DNA of 64,000 bases, from positions 227,868 to 291,867 of IMG/VR virus record IMGVR_UViG_3300034117_001582; one strand, given 5' to 3'. The notes under the pieces were generated by a model. It searched no databases. It had not been told where the DNA came from and worked only from the letters and a program-made list of their open reading frames with translations. Shown here piece after piece: positions 32,355-40,258 of this stretch (position 1 is its first letter; the number at the start of each line of letters is the position of its first letter). The position numbers and the translations under genes are program-made. This DNA is from a virus.

Positions 32355-33476
32355 TTATATATAGTCGTAAAACATTTCGTTTATGTATTTTTGAGTTGTG
32401 GACCAATCTGGATAATCAGGAGTTCTAAAATCTATACAGTCATAATCTTGATCGTAGATTAGTTGTTTCATTAAAGTAGTATAACTACCAAAATAGTCTA
32501 AATATGAATCGGAATATGATTGACCTCTATTGTTTTCTAAAAATAAAGTGATGTTTCCAACAAAATCTCTAATTTTAATATAATTTAAGTATGTGGTCAC
32601 TTTTTTACCATCCGATTTGGTAGTTTCTTTTCGTACTTCATCAATTTTTCCTTCAAAGTATTCATTTAAACCATCATATACTAATTCATATATTTCATTT
32701 TCATATGCAGAATTATAAGCGTTCCAATAAATATTTTTTAATTCTTGACCTAACTCACTTAAATCTTTTTCACATAGTTCGTTTATTGCGTCGGAATCTT
32801 TAATTAATTCATTTAAGTCTTCAGCTTGAATTTTAAAATAACCTTCAGTTCCCTGTTCTTCTGATAAACTTTCAAAAAAATCGGAACTATAATCTTCTAA
32901 AGATAACTCAACATTACCAATTTCTTTAAAAATAGCATCTTTTAAATGAATAGTATTTTTTTCATTTAAATCGTCAATAACATCAGATGGTTTTGTATCA
33001 TTATCAAAATACCAATCGTTACCTAAACCATCTTCACTAAATACTAGTTTTGCAACATCTTGAGGAGAACTATCACGACGAGAGGAACCGCAAAAGAAAT
33101 CAGCTAATTCATCTCTATCATTACCTAAATATAGATAGAACCCATCAGGTCTAATTTCAACATCACCTAAAACGTTGCTTGTAATATATTTAACGGTATT
33201 TTCATAGTTATATTCTAAACCATGTAGTAAATAATTGTTTTGAAACTCTTCTGGAACAGAATTGTAGTCTAAATTAGCCATAATACCATTATCAACCAAA
33301 TAATCAAACAATTCATTACTAAAATCATTAGAAGGTATCGATCTTAAATCAAGGTCATCTAAACGATTATATTTGTTAATGAATTTAAAAAAAGTTATTA
33401 TATCATTAAAATATGGTTTGATTTCGGTATCAAAAAAACCGTCATTAAAGTTTTGTATAAGTTCTTCTACATCCAT
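32355..33476 (-). CDS. Acidic hypothetical protein
   Basis: 373 residues, very acidic (Asp, Glu and Tyr rich), mostly helical, without leader, signal peptide or membrane helix. Very acidic proteins in phages are sometimes DNA mimics; nothing here proves that. It lies between two nuclease-like genes with gaps of 2-7 bases, so the three are probably co-transcribed and may act together. Confidence 0.68.
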   Translation of the reverse strand: MDVEELIQNFNDGFFDTEIKPYFNDIITFFKFINKYNRLDDLDLRSIPSNDFSNELFDYLVDNGIMANLDYNSVPEEFQNNYLLHGLEYNYENTVKYITSNVLGDVEIRPDGFYLYLGNDRDELADFFCGSSRRDSSPQDVAKLVFSEDGLGNDWYFDNDTKPSDVIDDLNEKNTIHLKDAIFKEIGNVELSLEDYSSDFFESLSEEQGTEGYFKIQAEDLNELIKDSDAINELCEKDLSELGQELKNIYWNAYNSAYENEIYELVYDGLNEYFEGKIDEVRKETTKSDGKKVTTYLNYIKIRDFVGNITLFLENNRGQSYSDSYLDYFGSYTTLMKQLIYDQDYDCIDFRTPDYPDWSTTQKYINEMFYDYI

Positions 33477-33478
33477 AA

Positions 33479-34396
33479 TTAAAACTGAATTGGTGCCTCT
33501 TCAAATTGAATTGTGTCATTATCTAAGATTTTGTATTTATTAATCTTATTTCTAAATATATAAATATCATTATTACCACTAGATGCAAAAACAAAATAGT
33601 CAACAGGTTTTTTATCTAAGTTTTTAATATTATAACTTGTTATCTTATATTGGTTTCCATCTTTTTCAAGCGAACTAAAAGGTTTTACTTGGAACTTAGC
33701 AAGGTCATTGGTACCTTCTTTTTCCATTACAAAGTCAATACCTTTTCTATCCAATTTTGAACCAGGAACTGATCTACCCCTTAACTTCCAACCTTTTAAG
33801 TTTTTAAGTATTTTGATAAGGTATTCGTAAGCGTGTCTTTCATTTAATTCTCCCCGATAAAGTGACTCCGTATTTTGTTTAATTAACTTATCAAGGATTG
33901 GCCCGTTCTTAAATAATTTGTTTCTATTCATTGACATCCATTTAATGAAGTCGTTCATAGTGTCCTCATTGTTTATCACATTTTTTGTTTCATTTTCATA
34001 TAAACTAATAATTGTTTTTCTAACTTGTGGATTGGTGTCGAAGTAATTTAATATTGACCAATCACCACCTTCTGGATCATAATCATCTAATCCTTTTTTA
34101 ATTAATAAATCATGTACCGTATGAACATTAACAACACCACCTCCACCACCAGGACCTCTACTTCTATCACTATCCCAATTTGACTTATATAAGTCTTTCA
34201 ATATGAAATATACTTTTTCTTTGAACTTTTTTGTAAATTCATCTGAATTGATGGATATTGGTTTAGAAGTGTTTTTTTCTATAGGTGTTTCGGGTTCAAT
34301 GGTTTCATCCGAATTAAAATCAAACGTTAGTTGTTCATCGCTTTCAACTAACATTAACTGTTTGATTCTTATTATATCTTCATTTAATCCCTTCAT
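33479..34396 (-). CDS. Class E leader plus PD-(D/E)XK-like nuclease
   Basis: 305 residues. The leader MKGLNEDIIRIKQLMLVES ends L-V-E. A linker with a Gly-rich loop (SRGPGGGGGVVN) follows. The C-terminal third has ELNERHAYEYLIKIL, then KGIDFVME and KFQVKPF, the E...D...Q-x-K arrangement of PD-(D/E)XK nucleases. If packaged, it could attack host DNA or a competing genome on entry. Confidence 0.68.
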   Translation of the reverse strand: MKGLNEDIIRIKQLMLVESDEQLTFDFNSDETIEPETPIEKNTSKPISINSDEFTKKFKEKVYFILKDLYKSNWDSDRSRGPGGGGGVVNVHTVHDLLIKKGLDDYDPEGGDWSILNYFDTNPQVRKTIISLYENETKNVINNEDTMNDFIKWMSMNRNKLFKNGPILDKLIKQNTESLYRGELNERHAYEYLIKILKNLKGWKLRGRSVPGSKLDRKGIDFVMEKEGTNDLAKFQVKPFSSLEKDGNQYKITSYNIKNLDKKPVDYFVFASSGNNDIYIFRNKINKYKILDNDTIQFEEAPIQF

Positions 34397-34408
34397 TAAT
34401 TATAAATA

Positions 34409-34549
34409 TCAACACTCTGTAAGTTTAAACTTATCTTTTCTATTATAAACTTTTTTTGAAGGTACAGATTTTTGAATCATCTTTCTTCTGACAATTTGAG
34501 CTACGTGTCGTAGAGATAAACCATTAATTTTTATTTCTTCTTTTTTCAT
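34409..34549 (-). CDS. Small basic protein
   Basis: 46 residues, ATG at 34549 and TGA at 34409-34411. Strongly basic (MKKEEIKINGLSLRHVAQ then IVRRK, KVYNRKDK). A TATATTTG box lies 5 bases upstream, a possible host-type -7 element. It fills the gap between two long genes and may bind nucleic acid. Confidence 0.5.
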   Translation of the reverse strand: MKKEEIKINGLSLRHVAQIVRRKMIQKSVPSKKVYNRKDKFKLTEC

Positions 34550-34584
34550 AATTACAAATATACAAAAAGTTTTTTAATTAATAA

Positions 34585-35349
34585 TTAAACTAGTTTAAAT
34601 TCTCCAATATCTTGGACAAATTCATCCTCATAGTTCATATTATGTGATAACATGACAGTACCTTCTTCAAAATTAAATTTAATTCTACCGTCACCACCTT
34701 CATTGTTTTCCCATCCTGAATGGTACAAATCAATTATTTCATATCCCGTATACTCAATATCTTGGTTTAGTCGCACACTACTTGTTTCACTATCTCCGTA
34801 ATCATTAATTTGACCACTATCCCCTCCACCTTCATAAGTTATTTCTAAAGTATTTCCATAATCTTTTTTCATTTTTTCAATAAAATTAGAATCACCTAAT
34901 TTTTTTAGGTATTCATATTTAGCGCCCCATTGACTTTGTGTTTTATTTTTTAAATCATCAAAAGCCATAAAATTTTCACTCTCTTGGGAATCTCTTGTTG
35001 TTATATTTAAAAAAATATTAATTTTTGAATCCATTGGTGAGTATTTTACATTAATATTACCATAACCTGTGCAATTATCACAAAACAAAAAACTCATAAA
35101 TTCATCTTCATTGTTTTTGATGAATTCATCTATAATATCATTAAGTAAGATTGCCCCACTACTTCCTCTATCAATATCGTCTGAGGTATCATATCTTCTG
35201 GTATAAGGACCTTCAAAATCATAAAGACCATCATCTTCAGAGACATAACCATCCCAAAATATTCCAGAATCACCAACAACCGCCATTAGGTAATAGTTGT
35301 ATTTATTTATTATTTTTTTTTGTTCGTCAGTTATTTTAATATTTTCCAT
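34585..35349 (-). CDS. Acidic hypothetical protein
   Basis: 254 residues from the ATG at 35349. The N-terminus (MENIKITDEQKKIINKYNYY) loosely recalls class B (ITDEQ) but has no L-x-E. Many Asp, Gly and Tyr residues, including YEGGGDSGQINDYG, and a FCDNCTGYGNINV knuckle with two Cys. Not recognised. Confidence 0.7.
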   Translation of the reverse strand: MENIKITDEQKKIINKYNYYLMAVVGDSGIFWDGYVSEDDGLYDFEGPYTRRYDTSDDIDRGSSGAILLNDIIDEFIKNNEDEFMSFLFCDNCTGYGNINVKYSPMDSKINIFLNITTRDSQESENFMAFDDLKNKTQSQWGAKYEYLKKLGDSNFIEKMKKDYGNTLEITYEGGGDSGQINDYGDSETSSVRLNQDIEYTGYEIIDLYHSGWENNEGGDGRIKFNFEEGTVMLSHNMNYEDEFVQDIGEFKLV

Positions 35350-35362
35350 AATAATAAATATA

Positions 35363-35716
35363 CTAGTCCTCAAACTCTAACTTTTGAGTCCTTGTTGCCC
35401 ATAAAGGTCTTTGTTTATTTTCTACAATTTGGAACCACTCTCTTGCGGTTGGTATGTATCCATCACAATCTTCTTTTACATGTTGCTCACCAACGTATCG
35501 AGTATAAACCGTTTTCCCGTCACTATTTTTAAATTCAGGCCCAAACCTTTGTTCCATCTCAAATATCCCTTCTGAATGGTGTCTCCACATCCTATGAAAG
35601 GAATGGCCATGCCAACTCTTGGTCTCATCTAACCAATTATGTAAATGGATATAATCTTCCCATTTTCCGCCAAACTTTTTAACTGAACTTTTTGCATGTA
35701 AAATCGGATGTGCCAT
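35363..35716 (-). CDS. DUF6915-like protein
   Basis: 117 residues. The start (MAHPILHAKSSVKKFGGKWEDY) and the HRMWRHHSEGIFEMEQRFG block match my memory of a conserved phage/bacterial family (DUF6915), whose His-rich core suggests a metal site. No leader. The stop of the upstream gene is 2 bases away. Confidence 0.7.
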   Translation of the reverse strand: MAHPILHAKSSVKKFGGKWEDYIHLHNWLDETKSWHGHSFHRMWRHHSEGIFEMEQRFGPEFKNSDGKTVYTRYVGEQHVKEDCDGYIPTAREWFQIVENKQRPLWATRTQKLEFED

Positions 35717-35718
35717 AA

Positions 35719-36084
35719 TTAATCTTCTAATGTTGGAAAATAGTTTATCATTTCTTGTATTGTTAAACTTACTGGTAAGTCCCCTTCTATTAATGTTTCA
35801 AACAAATCCCTTGATAGTTTATTTATATAAATATCTGAAAATAATTCAGTTAAATCTGTTACGTAATCTTTATGAAAATATTCAATTCCTGTGATTTCTT
35901 TTATGTTACCCCAAGATAAAATAACCTTTTTACCTTTAAAATTACCAATAGGTATAAAATTTGGTGATGACTCGCAAATCATACCCTCATTACTATCTTC
36001 AAAAAATATAACATTTCTTTTGGGTAGATAAGTAATGTGGTAGTATTCCCTGACAAAATCTTTAACCGCATTTTTGATACTCAT
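35719..36084 (-). CDS. Hypothetical protein, possible SUKH-like
   Basis: 121 residues, alpha/beta, with EGMICESSPNFIPIGNFKGKKVI and a helical C-terminus. No leader. The layout is reminiscent of SMI1/KNR4 (SUKH) immunity-type domains but too weak to assign. Transcribed divergently from the 36140 gene from a shared palindromic motif. Confidence 0.65.
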   Translation of the reverse strand: MSIKNAVKDFVREYYHITYLPKRNVIFFEDSNEGMICESSPNFIPIGNFKGKKVILSWGNIKEITGIEYFHKDYVTDLTELFSDIYINKLSRDLFETLIEGDLPVSLTIQEMINYFPTLED

Positions 36085-36104
36085 ATCATTTTAATAATAG
36101 ATAA

Positions 36105-36120
36105 TATTTATTAATAAATA
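36105..36120. promoter_or_regulatory. Divergent late-type promoter, 16-bp palindrome
   Basis: TATTTATTAATAAATA is a perfect palindrome holding one TATTTAT for each direction. It lies 29 and 28 bases from the diverging start codons of the 35719-36084 (minus) and 36140-36739 (plus) genes. Confidence 0.6.
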
Positions 36121-36139
36121 AACTAAAAAACTATTAAGA

Positions 36140-36739
36140 ATGGGTTACACAAGAGAACAGGTTGTGGCTGCCGTTAAAGCCAAAGGTTACGTCTACTTTG
36201 AAGACGCAAATAATAAAAGTTATGATGTTAACATCATTGGAATTAGAAACTCAACAACAGGACAAAAAGTTACGAATGTGTTTGATGATTTATTAACCGT
36301 TTCTTATAAAGACGAAACCGGTGCTTGGCATTACCACGAATGGGCTGCAACTACAGACCCAGGAACAAAGGGTGTTAAACAATTTGGTAATAAAGCTGGT
36401 GTTGCTAGACTTGTTGAAGGTCAATACAGAGGTTCACACATTATTAGATTACATGGAGGAAAATACGAAGCGTTAGGACAAAACAAACCAGTAAAGGTAT
36501 ACCGAGACGCAAACCGTGATATGGCATATGACGAAAAATTAATTCAAGAAGGTGTTTTTGGTATAAACATTCATAAAGCAGGTGCCGATTCTACATATGT
36601 GGAAAATTGGTCTGAAGGATGTCAAGTATTTAAAAAATCAGCAAACTTTGAAGAATTTATGAAAATCTGTAGAAAATCGAAAGATATTCACGGCAATTCT
36701 TTCACTTATACACTAATTGAAAGTTCAGACATTAAGTAA
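36140..36739 (+). CDS. L,D-transpeptidase-like (YkuD-type) protein
   Basis: 199 residues. The C-terminal half has NIHKAG followed ~14 residues later by WSEGCQVFK, resembling the H-x-x-G...S-x-G-C catalytic core of L,D-transpeptidase folds, with Cys as nucleophile. The N-terminal half is a small alpha/beta domain (EQVVAAVKAKGYVYFEDANN). It may cut or remodel peptidoglycan, for example at lysis. One of the few plus-strand genes. Confidence 0.65.
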   Translation: MGYTREQVVAAVKAKGYVYFEDANNKSYDVNIIGIRNSTTGQKVTNVFDDLLTVSYKDETGAWHYHEWAATTDPGTKGVKQFGNKAGVARLVEGQYRGSHIIRLHGGKYEALGQNKPVKVYRDANRDMAYDEKLIQEGVFGINIHKAGADSTYVENWSEGCQVFKKSANFEEFMKICRKSKDIHGNSFTYTLIESSDIK

Positions 36740-36741
36740 TG

Positions 36742-36770
36742 AAAAAGGGAAGTAAAACTTCCCTTTTTTT
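36742..36770. terminator. Bidirectional terminator
   Basis: GGGAAGT/ACTTCCC stem (36747-36753 with 36757-36763), 3-base loop, with A-run on the left and seven T on the right. It separates the convergent 36140-36739 and 36769-37089 genes. Confidence 0.85.
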
Positions 36771-37089
36771 ATATCTCTTCGTTGTTATTAACAACTTTTA
36801 TTTTACCATCTTCAACTTCAACAATAATAAAACCATCACCATTTCCAAACGCCCTTATTGTTTCATCATCCAAATCAATCTTTTCAGGTTTCATTATCAC
36901 TTTATGTCTTTTGGTCATCGATAACTTTGATTCTTGTATTAATTTAATTTGTTCATCATTTTTACATTCAACAACAGATGGATAAAAATCACCAACGGTA
37001 ACAATCGCAATATCCCCAACAGATATAGGTTCATCTGTGGTTAAGTATGGTTTTTCTTTCACCATAAAAAGTTTAAAGGTTTGTTTCAT
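36769..37089 (-). CDS. Hypothetical protein
   Basis: 106 residues, beta-rich, with GDIAIVTVGDFYPSVVECK and IIVEVEDGKIKVV strands. The fold could be a small SH3/OB-like barrel. No leader. Overlaps the upstream gene by 17 bases. Confidence 0.68.
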   Translation of the reverse strand: MKQTFKLFMVKEKPYLTTDEPISVGDIAIVTVGDFYPSVVECKNDEQIKLIQESKLSMTKRHKVIMKPEKIDLDDETIRAFGNGDGFIIVEVEDGKIKVVNNNEEI

Positions 37090-37390
37090 CTTTTTTGTTA
37101 TATACTAAACTATATCCGTAATTACCACACGCATCACATTTATCATAATCTTTCGATTCATCATCATTCATTTCAAATTCATCAGATCGACTGGTAATGA
37201 TTTCAGCAATCGCCACCCAATCCATTATATCCAACTTATCTTTTATTTCATCTAATTTTAAAATAAACGTCGATTTAAGATTGTTAATATACTCAGGACT
37301 CCTATTGTCGTATTCATGAGTAAATAATGATTCACCATCTACTAAAACATCATGACCTAAACATGCCTCACTAATTTCTATTTTTTTCAT
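37073..37390 (-). CDS. Hypothetical protein with zinc knuckle
   Basis: 105 residues, acidic, with a C-terminal CDACGNYGY knuckle that may bind zinc. The middle is helical (LDEIKDKLDIMDWVAIAEII). Part of a chain of short overlapping genes (36769-38050) that probably form an operon. Confidence 0.68.
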   Translation of the reverse strand: MKKIEISEACLGHDVLVDGESLFTHEYDNRSPEYINNLKSTFILKLDEIKDKLDIMDWVAIAEIITSRSDEFEMNDDESKDYDKCDACGNYGYSLVYNKKDETNL

Positions 37391-37698
37391 AATCCAATTT
37401 TATATAAGGTATTTATGGTTTCAATATACTTTTTAAGGTTAACCACACTTTTTTCAAAATCAACTCTTGGTGTCTCATTAAACCTAATAGATTCCTCATT
37501 ATCATTAATTGTCTGTTCACAACTTTCTTTAATGTCTCTAATCACATTAATTAAGATGTCCTCTTTATCGTATTGTTTATTAATCTCCACTTCCATTAAT
37601 TTTCCCTCCAATTCTCTACAATAATCTATTAACTCTTGCACCTCAGGATGTTCGATTAAATGTTTATTATTTTTGAATATTTGATTTACGTTCTTCAT
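37387..37698 (-). CDS. Coiled-coil hypothetical protein
   Basis: 103 residues, almost entirely helical and charged, consistent with a coiled coil. Overlaps both neighbours. No motif recognised. Confidence 0.65.
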   Translation of the reverse strand: MKNVNQIFKNNKHLIEHPEVQELIDYCRELEGKLMEVEINKQYDKEDILINVIRDIKESCEQTINDNEESIRFNETPRVDFEKSVVNLKKYIETINTLYKIGL

Positions 37699-38050
37699 GG
37701 TGTTTATTACATAATGTTTTATACCAACCTACAGACCTTAACTCTCCTTTTTCCCCACAGGTCTCACAAGTTTCATAACTTAAGTCCTCAGCAGTTTGTA
37801 TTCTTTTATAAATCTCTTCTGATGCCCCATTAATATAAAATCTTAAGCCACCAAACTTTTCCTTAACCTGGCAGGTTTGTTTGTCCCAACCTAACACTAT
37901 TAAATCGGTTATTAGGTCTTTAATTAATGGATACCAACCATCACCACACTCAAAGAACTTAGAGTCCTTAATTAGGTCTTTATCGGGATAAAAACCATTC
38001 TCAAGTCCACCTATGGACTCAAGGTATTCATTCATTTCTTTATCTTTCAT
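37667..38050 (-). CDS. Conserved phage protein with zinc ribbon
   Basis: 127 residues. Has the pattern DGWYPLIKDLITDL...GWD...QVKEKFGGLRFY followed by CETCGEKG and a C-terminal LCNKHH, a combination seen in many phage hypothetical proteins. The Cys/His set suggests one zinc site. Role unknown. Confidence 0.75.
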   Translation of the reverse strand: MKDKEMNEYLESIGGLENGFYPDKDLIKDSKFFECGDGWYPLIKDLITDLIVLGWDKQTCQVKEKFGGLRFYINGASEEIYKRIQTAEDLSYETCETCGEKGELRSVGWYKTLCNKHHEERKSNIQK

Positions 38051-38149
38051 ACAACTTTAATTTACAGGTCCCAAATTGATTTTCGTTTCTTCTTTGGGAA
38101 CTTGAGTGATATCCACAGCACAATCTTTTGGATTATTCTTTTATTCACC

Positions 38150-38731
38150 TTAAGTCAAAAATTTTAATATTTTTTCTTTAATACCACTTTGTTTAATCCC
38201 TTCACTTGATCTTGGTGTTAATACAAAATTATCAATTGCCCAAACATCTTTCCACGGTTCACCAATTTTACCCATATTCAAATCATCAACTGAAACCCAA
38301 TGTGTAACCTCAGGATGGTCATGTAAATATTGTCTAATCTCAATAGTTCTGGTTTGTTCTAAATCCCATCGTGGTGACCATATAAAAACATTACCATGAA
38401 CCGTACAATTTTGTATATCCGGAGTTAACGCAATTGGTCGTTTAATGATACCTTGACTTTCGTAGTAATCACCAAGTTCTTCAAGAGTTGCGTGCAATTT
38501 CCAATCTGAACTTACAACTATTTCAGCACCGGTTTCTTCGATAATTTCATTTAGGACCTTAATTGCCTTTGTATCAAAGTCATCAAAACGATATTCAACA
38601 GGAGCAGTTTTTTTCTCATCACTACTTTCAGGATTTTCGCTTCTATATTTTTTCCATTTCTTTGTTCGTCCACCCCAATTATTGGATAGACAAATCACTC
38701 CATCGTGATCTAAAAATATTACTTTCATCAT
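38150..38731 (-). CDS. HAD-family phosphatase, RNA-repair (Swiss-army-knife) type
   Basis: 193 residues. Motif I FLDHDGV, motif II VVSSDWK, and an acidic motif near WVSVDDLNMG fit the HAD fold, closest to the HAD domain of SAK-type RNA-repair systems. Expected role: phosphatase or polynucleotide 3'-phosphatase. Its ATG overlaps the stop of a 26-residue membrane micro-ORF. Related RNA-repair candidates lie at 41.9-47.5 kb. Confidence 0.75.
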   Translation of the reverse strand: MMKVIFLDHDGVICLSNNWGGRTKKWKKYRSENPESSDEKKTAPVEYRFDDFDTKAIKVLNEIIEETGAEIVVSSDWKLHATLEELGDYYESQGIIKRPIALTPDIQNCTVHGNVFIWSPRWDLEQTRTIEIRQYLHDHPEVTHWVSVDDLNMGKIGEPWKDVWAIDNFVLTPRSSEGIKQSGIKEKILKFLT

Positions 38732-38808
38732 TTAAAGTGTTTTCCGTGTTTACCCCATATCCCAATACATAGGATTAAAACAATAAACAATATGGTCATA
38801 ATTAACAT
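38728..38808 (-). CDS. 26-residue membrane micropeptide
   Basis: ATG at 38808, TGA at 38728-38730 overlapping the ATGATG of the HAD gene. One hydrophobic helix (LIMTILFIVLILCIGIW) and a basic tail (GKHGKHFK). A TATCTTTG box at 38813-38820 lies 4 bases upstream. The stop/start overlap suggests translational coupling with the HAD gene. Confidence 0.45.
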   Translation of the reverse strand: MLIMTILFIVLILCIGIWGKHGKHFK

Positions 38809-38835
38809 AACACAAAGATAAGTAAAAGAATTAAA

Positions 38836-38956
38836 TAAAAAAAGGGGGAGTAGCGAATTCCCCCCTTTAAATCGTTACCCTAACGGATAACGGCCCTAAA
38901 GCCCATCAACTAAGATGGGGTCTCTTAAAAAAAAATCCCCACATATTTCAGTGGGG
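38836..38956 (-). ncRNA. Candidate structured RNA, downstream part
   Basis: Minus-strand segment with no ORF. Terminator-like hairpins bound it: GTGGGG/CCCCAC (38951-38956 with 38937-38942) then nine U, and GGGGG/CCCCC (38861-38865 with 38844-38848) then seven U. Between them are CCCATC/GATGGG and an 8-bp hairpin (38873-38880 with 38885-38892). The latter keeps a G-U pair only on the minus strand, which favours minus-strand RNA. Confidence 0.5.
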
Positions 38957-39060
38957 ATCAATTTCACCTAGGGGTGGGATTTTCAACCTGTGTCGGATTA
39001 CGCCAGACACCCTACGATTGGTATTTTTTTAATGATTGAACCAATAACAATCAATTCTTA
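38957..39060 (-). ncRNA. Candidate small RNA with its own promoter
   Basis: Follows a perfect host-type promoter (39063-39092) on the minus strand and runs to the terminator at 38927-38956, giving an RNA of ~105-130 bases. It contains a GTGTC/GACAC hairpin (38990-38994 with 39006-39010). No ORF of note. It could be a regulatory RNA or a riboregulatory leader. Confidence 0.5.
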
Positions 39061-39062
39061 TA

Positions 39063-39092
39063 CAAAGATAATACTTTTTTACAATTCTACAA
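39063..39092 (-). promoter_or_regulatory. Host-type promoter driving non-coding RNA
   Basis: Minus strand TTG (39090-39092), 19-base spacer, TATCTTTG (39063-39070). It lies at the very end of the 39079-39582 gene and points into the non-coding interval. Confidence 0.68.
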
Positions 39093-39582
39093 CTATATAA
39101 TCATTTTTACAAAAATTTTCTTCTAACCTTTCTTTTTTAGTTTTTACTTTATTAAGCAAAAAATTACCATCTTTCGAATAAGCGGAGGTAATTATTGATA
39201 GTTCATTTCCGTCCTTTTGGAGTATAAATTCAACAAAATCAAAATATTCTGAATTATTATTATTCTTAATTTTTTTTATAAAAATAATTCTATTGCTGCA
39301 CGGTTTATTTAATTTGAAACTTTCTACAATTTTTTGAATGTTATTTTTAATTGTTGGTGCCAAAATTGAGTCTGTCGCACCTATTCGATAGTCATATCCC
39401 TTTTTATCAAGTATGTCAATGTGTTTTAATAGTGAGTCATCACCATGTCTTTCAAACCACTGATGATATGTAGATATAATCTTATACATCATCTTATCAT
39501 AGACTTCAATACCTTTTTGCTTAGGAAATTTTTTTTCCTCCAAAAGATATTCTCTGAAAATTCTTTCTATTAATCTTTTCAT
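39079..39582 (-). CDS. Possible class D leader protein
   Basis: 167 residues. The start (MKRLIERIFREYLLEEKK) is class D-like with L-L-E at 13-15. The cargo has a FEWH-like segment (YHQWFERHGDDSLLKHIDIL), a basic middle (RIIFIKKIKNNNN) and a helical C-terminus. Unknown. Confidence 0.65.
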   Translation of the reverse strand: MKRLIERIFREYLLEEKKFPKQKGIEVYDKMMYKIISTYHQWFERHGDDSLLKHIDILDKKGYDYRIGATDSILAPTIKNNIQKIVESFKLNKPCSNRIIFIKKIKNNNNSEYFDFVEFILQKDGNELSIITSAYSKDGNFLLNKVKTKKERLEENFCKNDYIVVEL

Positions 39583-39650
39583 ATTCTATAAATATAAAAT
39601 CCCCACTTTTTTCAAAATGAGGACTTTTATATAGTTTGCGGAACTAAAAA

Positions 39651-40232
39651 TTATTTTCTATCCATTCTTGATTTGTCGGCGGCCTTGTAGTGAAAACCGG
39701 TTTTATACTTATCATATCCACCTCTTTTAAAGAACGCAGAGTCTTTTAAAGTCACACCCAACAAAGAAACAATACCAGCAACAAGAGCGGCTCCACCACC
39801 AATAAACATCGCGGCCGGCACAATTCCTAAACCAGCTATCAAACTAGTATTTTGAACAATTTTATCTAAAATTCCTCTTAATTTCATTTCAGTTTCACTC
39901 ATTCCGTATTGTTTTTCAAAATCCTCATACATCATTTCGTCAACTTCTGAATAATTAGCATCTTCCTCTTCCATTTGTGATACCACATCCATCAACATGT
40001 CTTCTAATTCATCTTTACCTTTACGTTTCATTAAATCACTAAGGAATCTCATTTCAGATGGTGAAATAGTATGTTGTAGTTCTTCTTTAGCGGTTTCTAA
40101 ATCCATTTTAGAAAAATCCGATTCCCCTTCCATTTCTTGGGAGTCTGCCATCCATTGTTCTTCATCTTCTTTGATAATTCTTTTTACCAAATTAATAAGT
40201 TCGGATTCTGTTAGTCTTATAGTTCTTTTCAT
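39651..40232 (-). CDS. Class A leader membrane protein
   Basis: 193 residues. Leader RLTESELINLVKR ends I-K-E at 20-22. An acidic helical part (25-115) is followed by a hydrophobic Gly/Ala-rich segment at about 133-163 (IAGLGIVPAAMFIGGGAA then LVAGIVSLLG), and a basic tail. If injected it could insert in the host inner membrane or form a channel for DNA entry; that is inference. Confidence 0.76.
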   Translation of the reverse strand: MKRTIRLTESELINLVKRIIKEDEEQWMADSQEMEGESDFSKMDLETAKEELQHTISPSEMRFLSDLMKRKGKDELEDMLMDVVSQMEEEDANYSEVDEMMYEDFEKQYGMSETEMKLRGILDKIVQNTSLIAGLGIVPAAMFIGGGAALVAGIVSLLGVTLKDSAFFKRGGYDKYKTGFHYKAADKSRMDRK

Positions 40233-40258
40233 TTTTTTATAGTTTTATTATAAATACT

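Noticed and set aside
34585-35349. Class B leader in the N-terminus (ITDEQ)
   Set aside because: Lacks the conserved IIITESQY core and any L-x-E in the expected place; left as unclassified.
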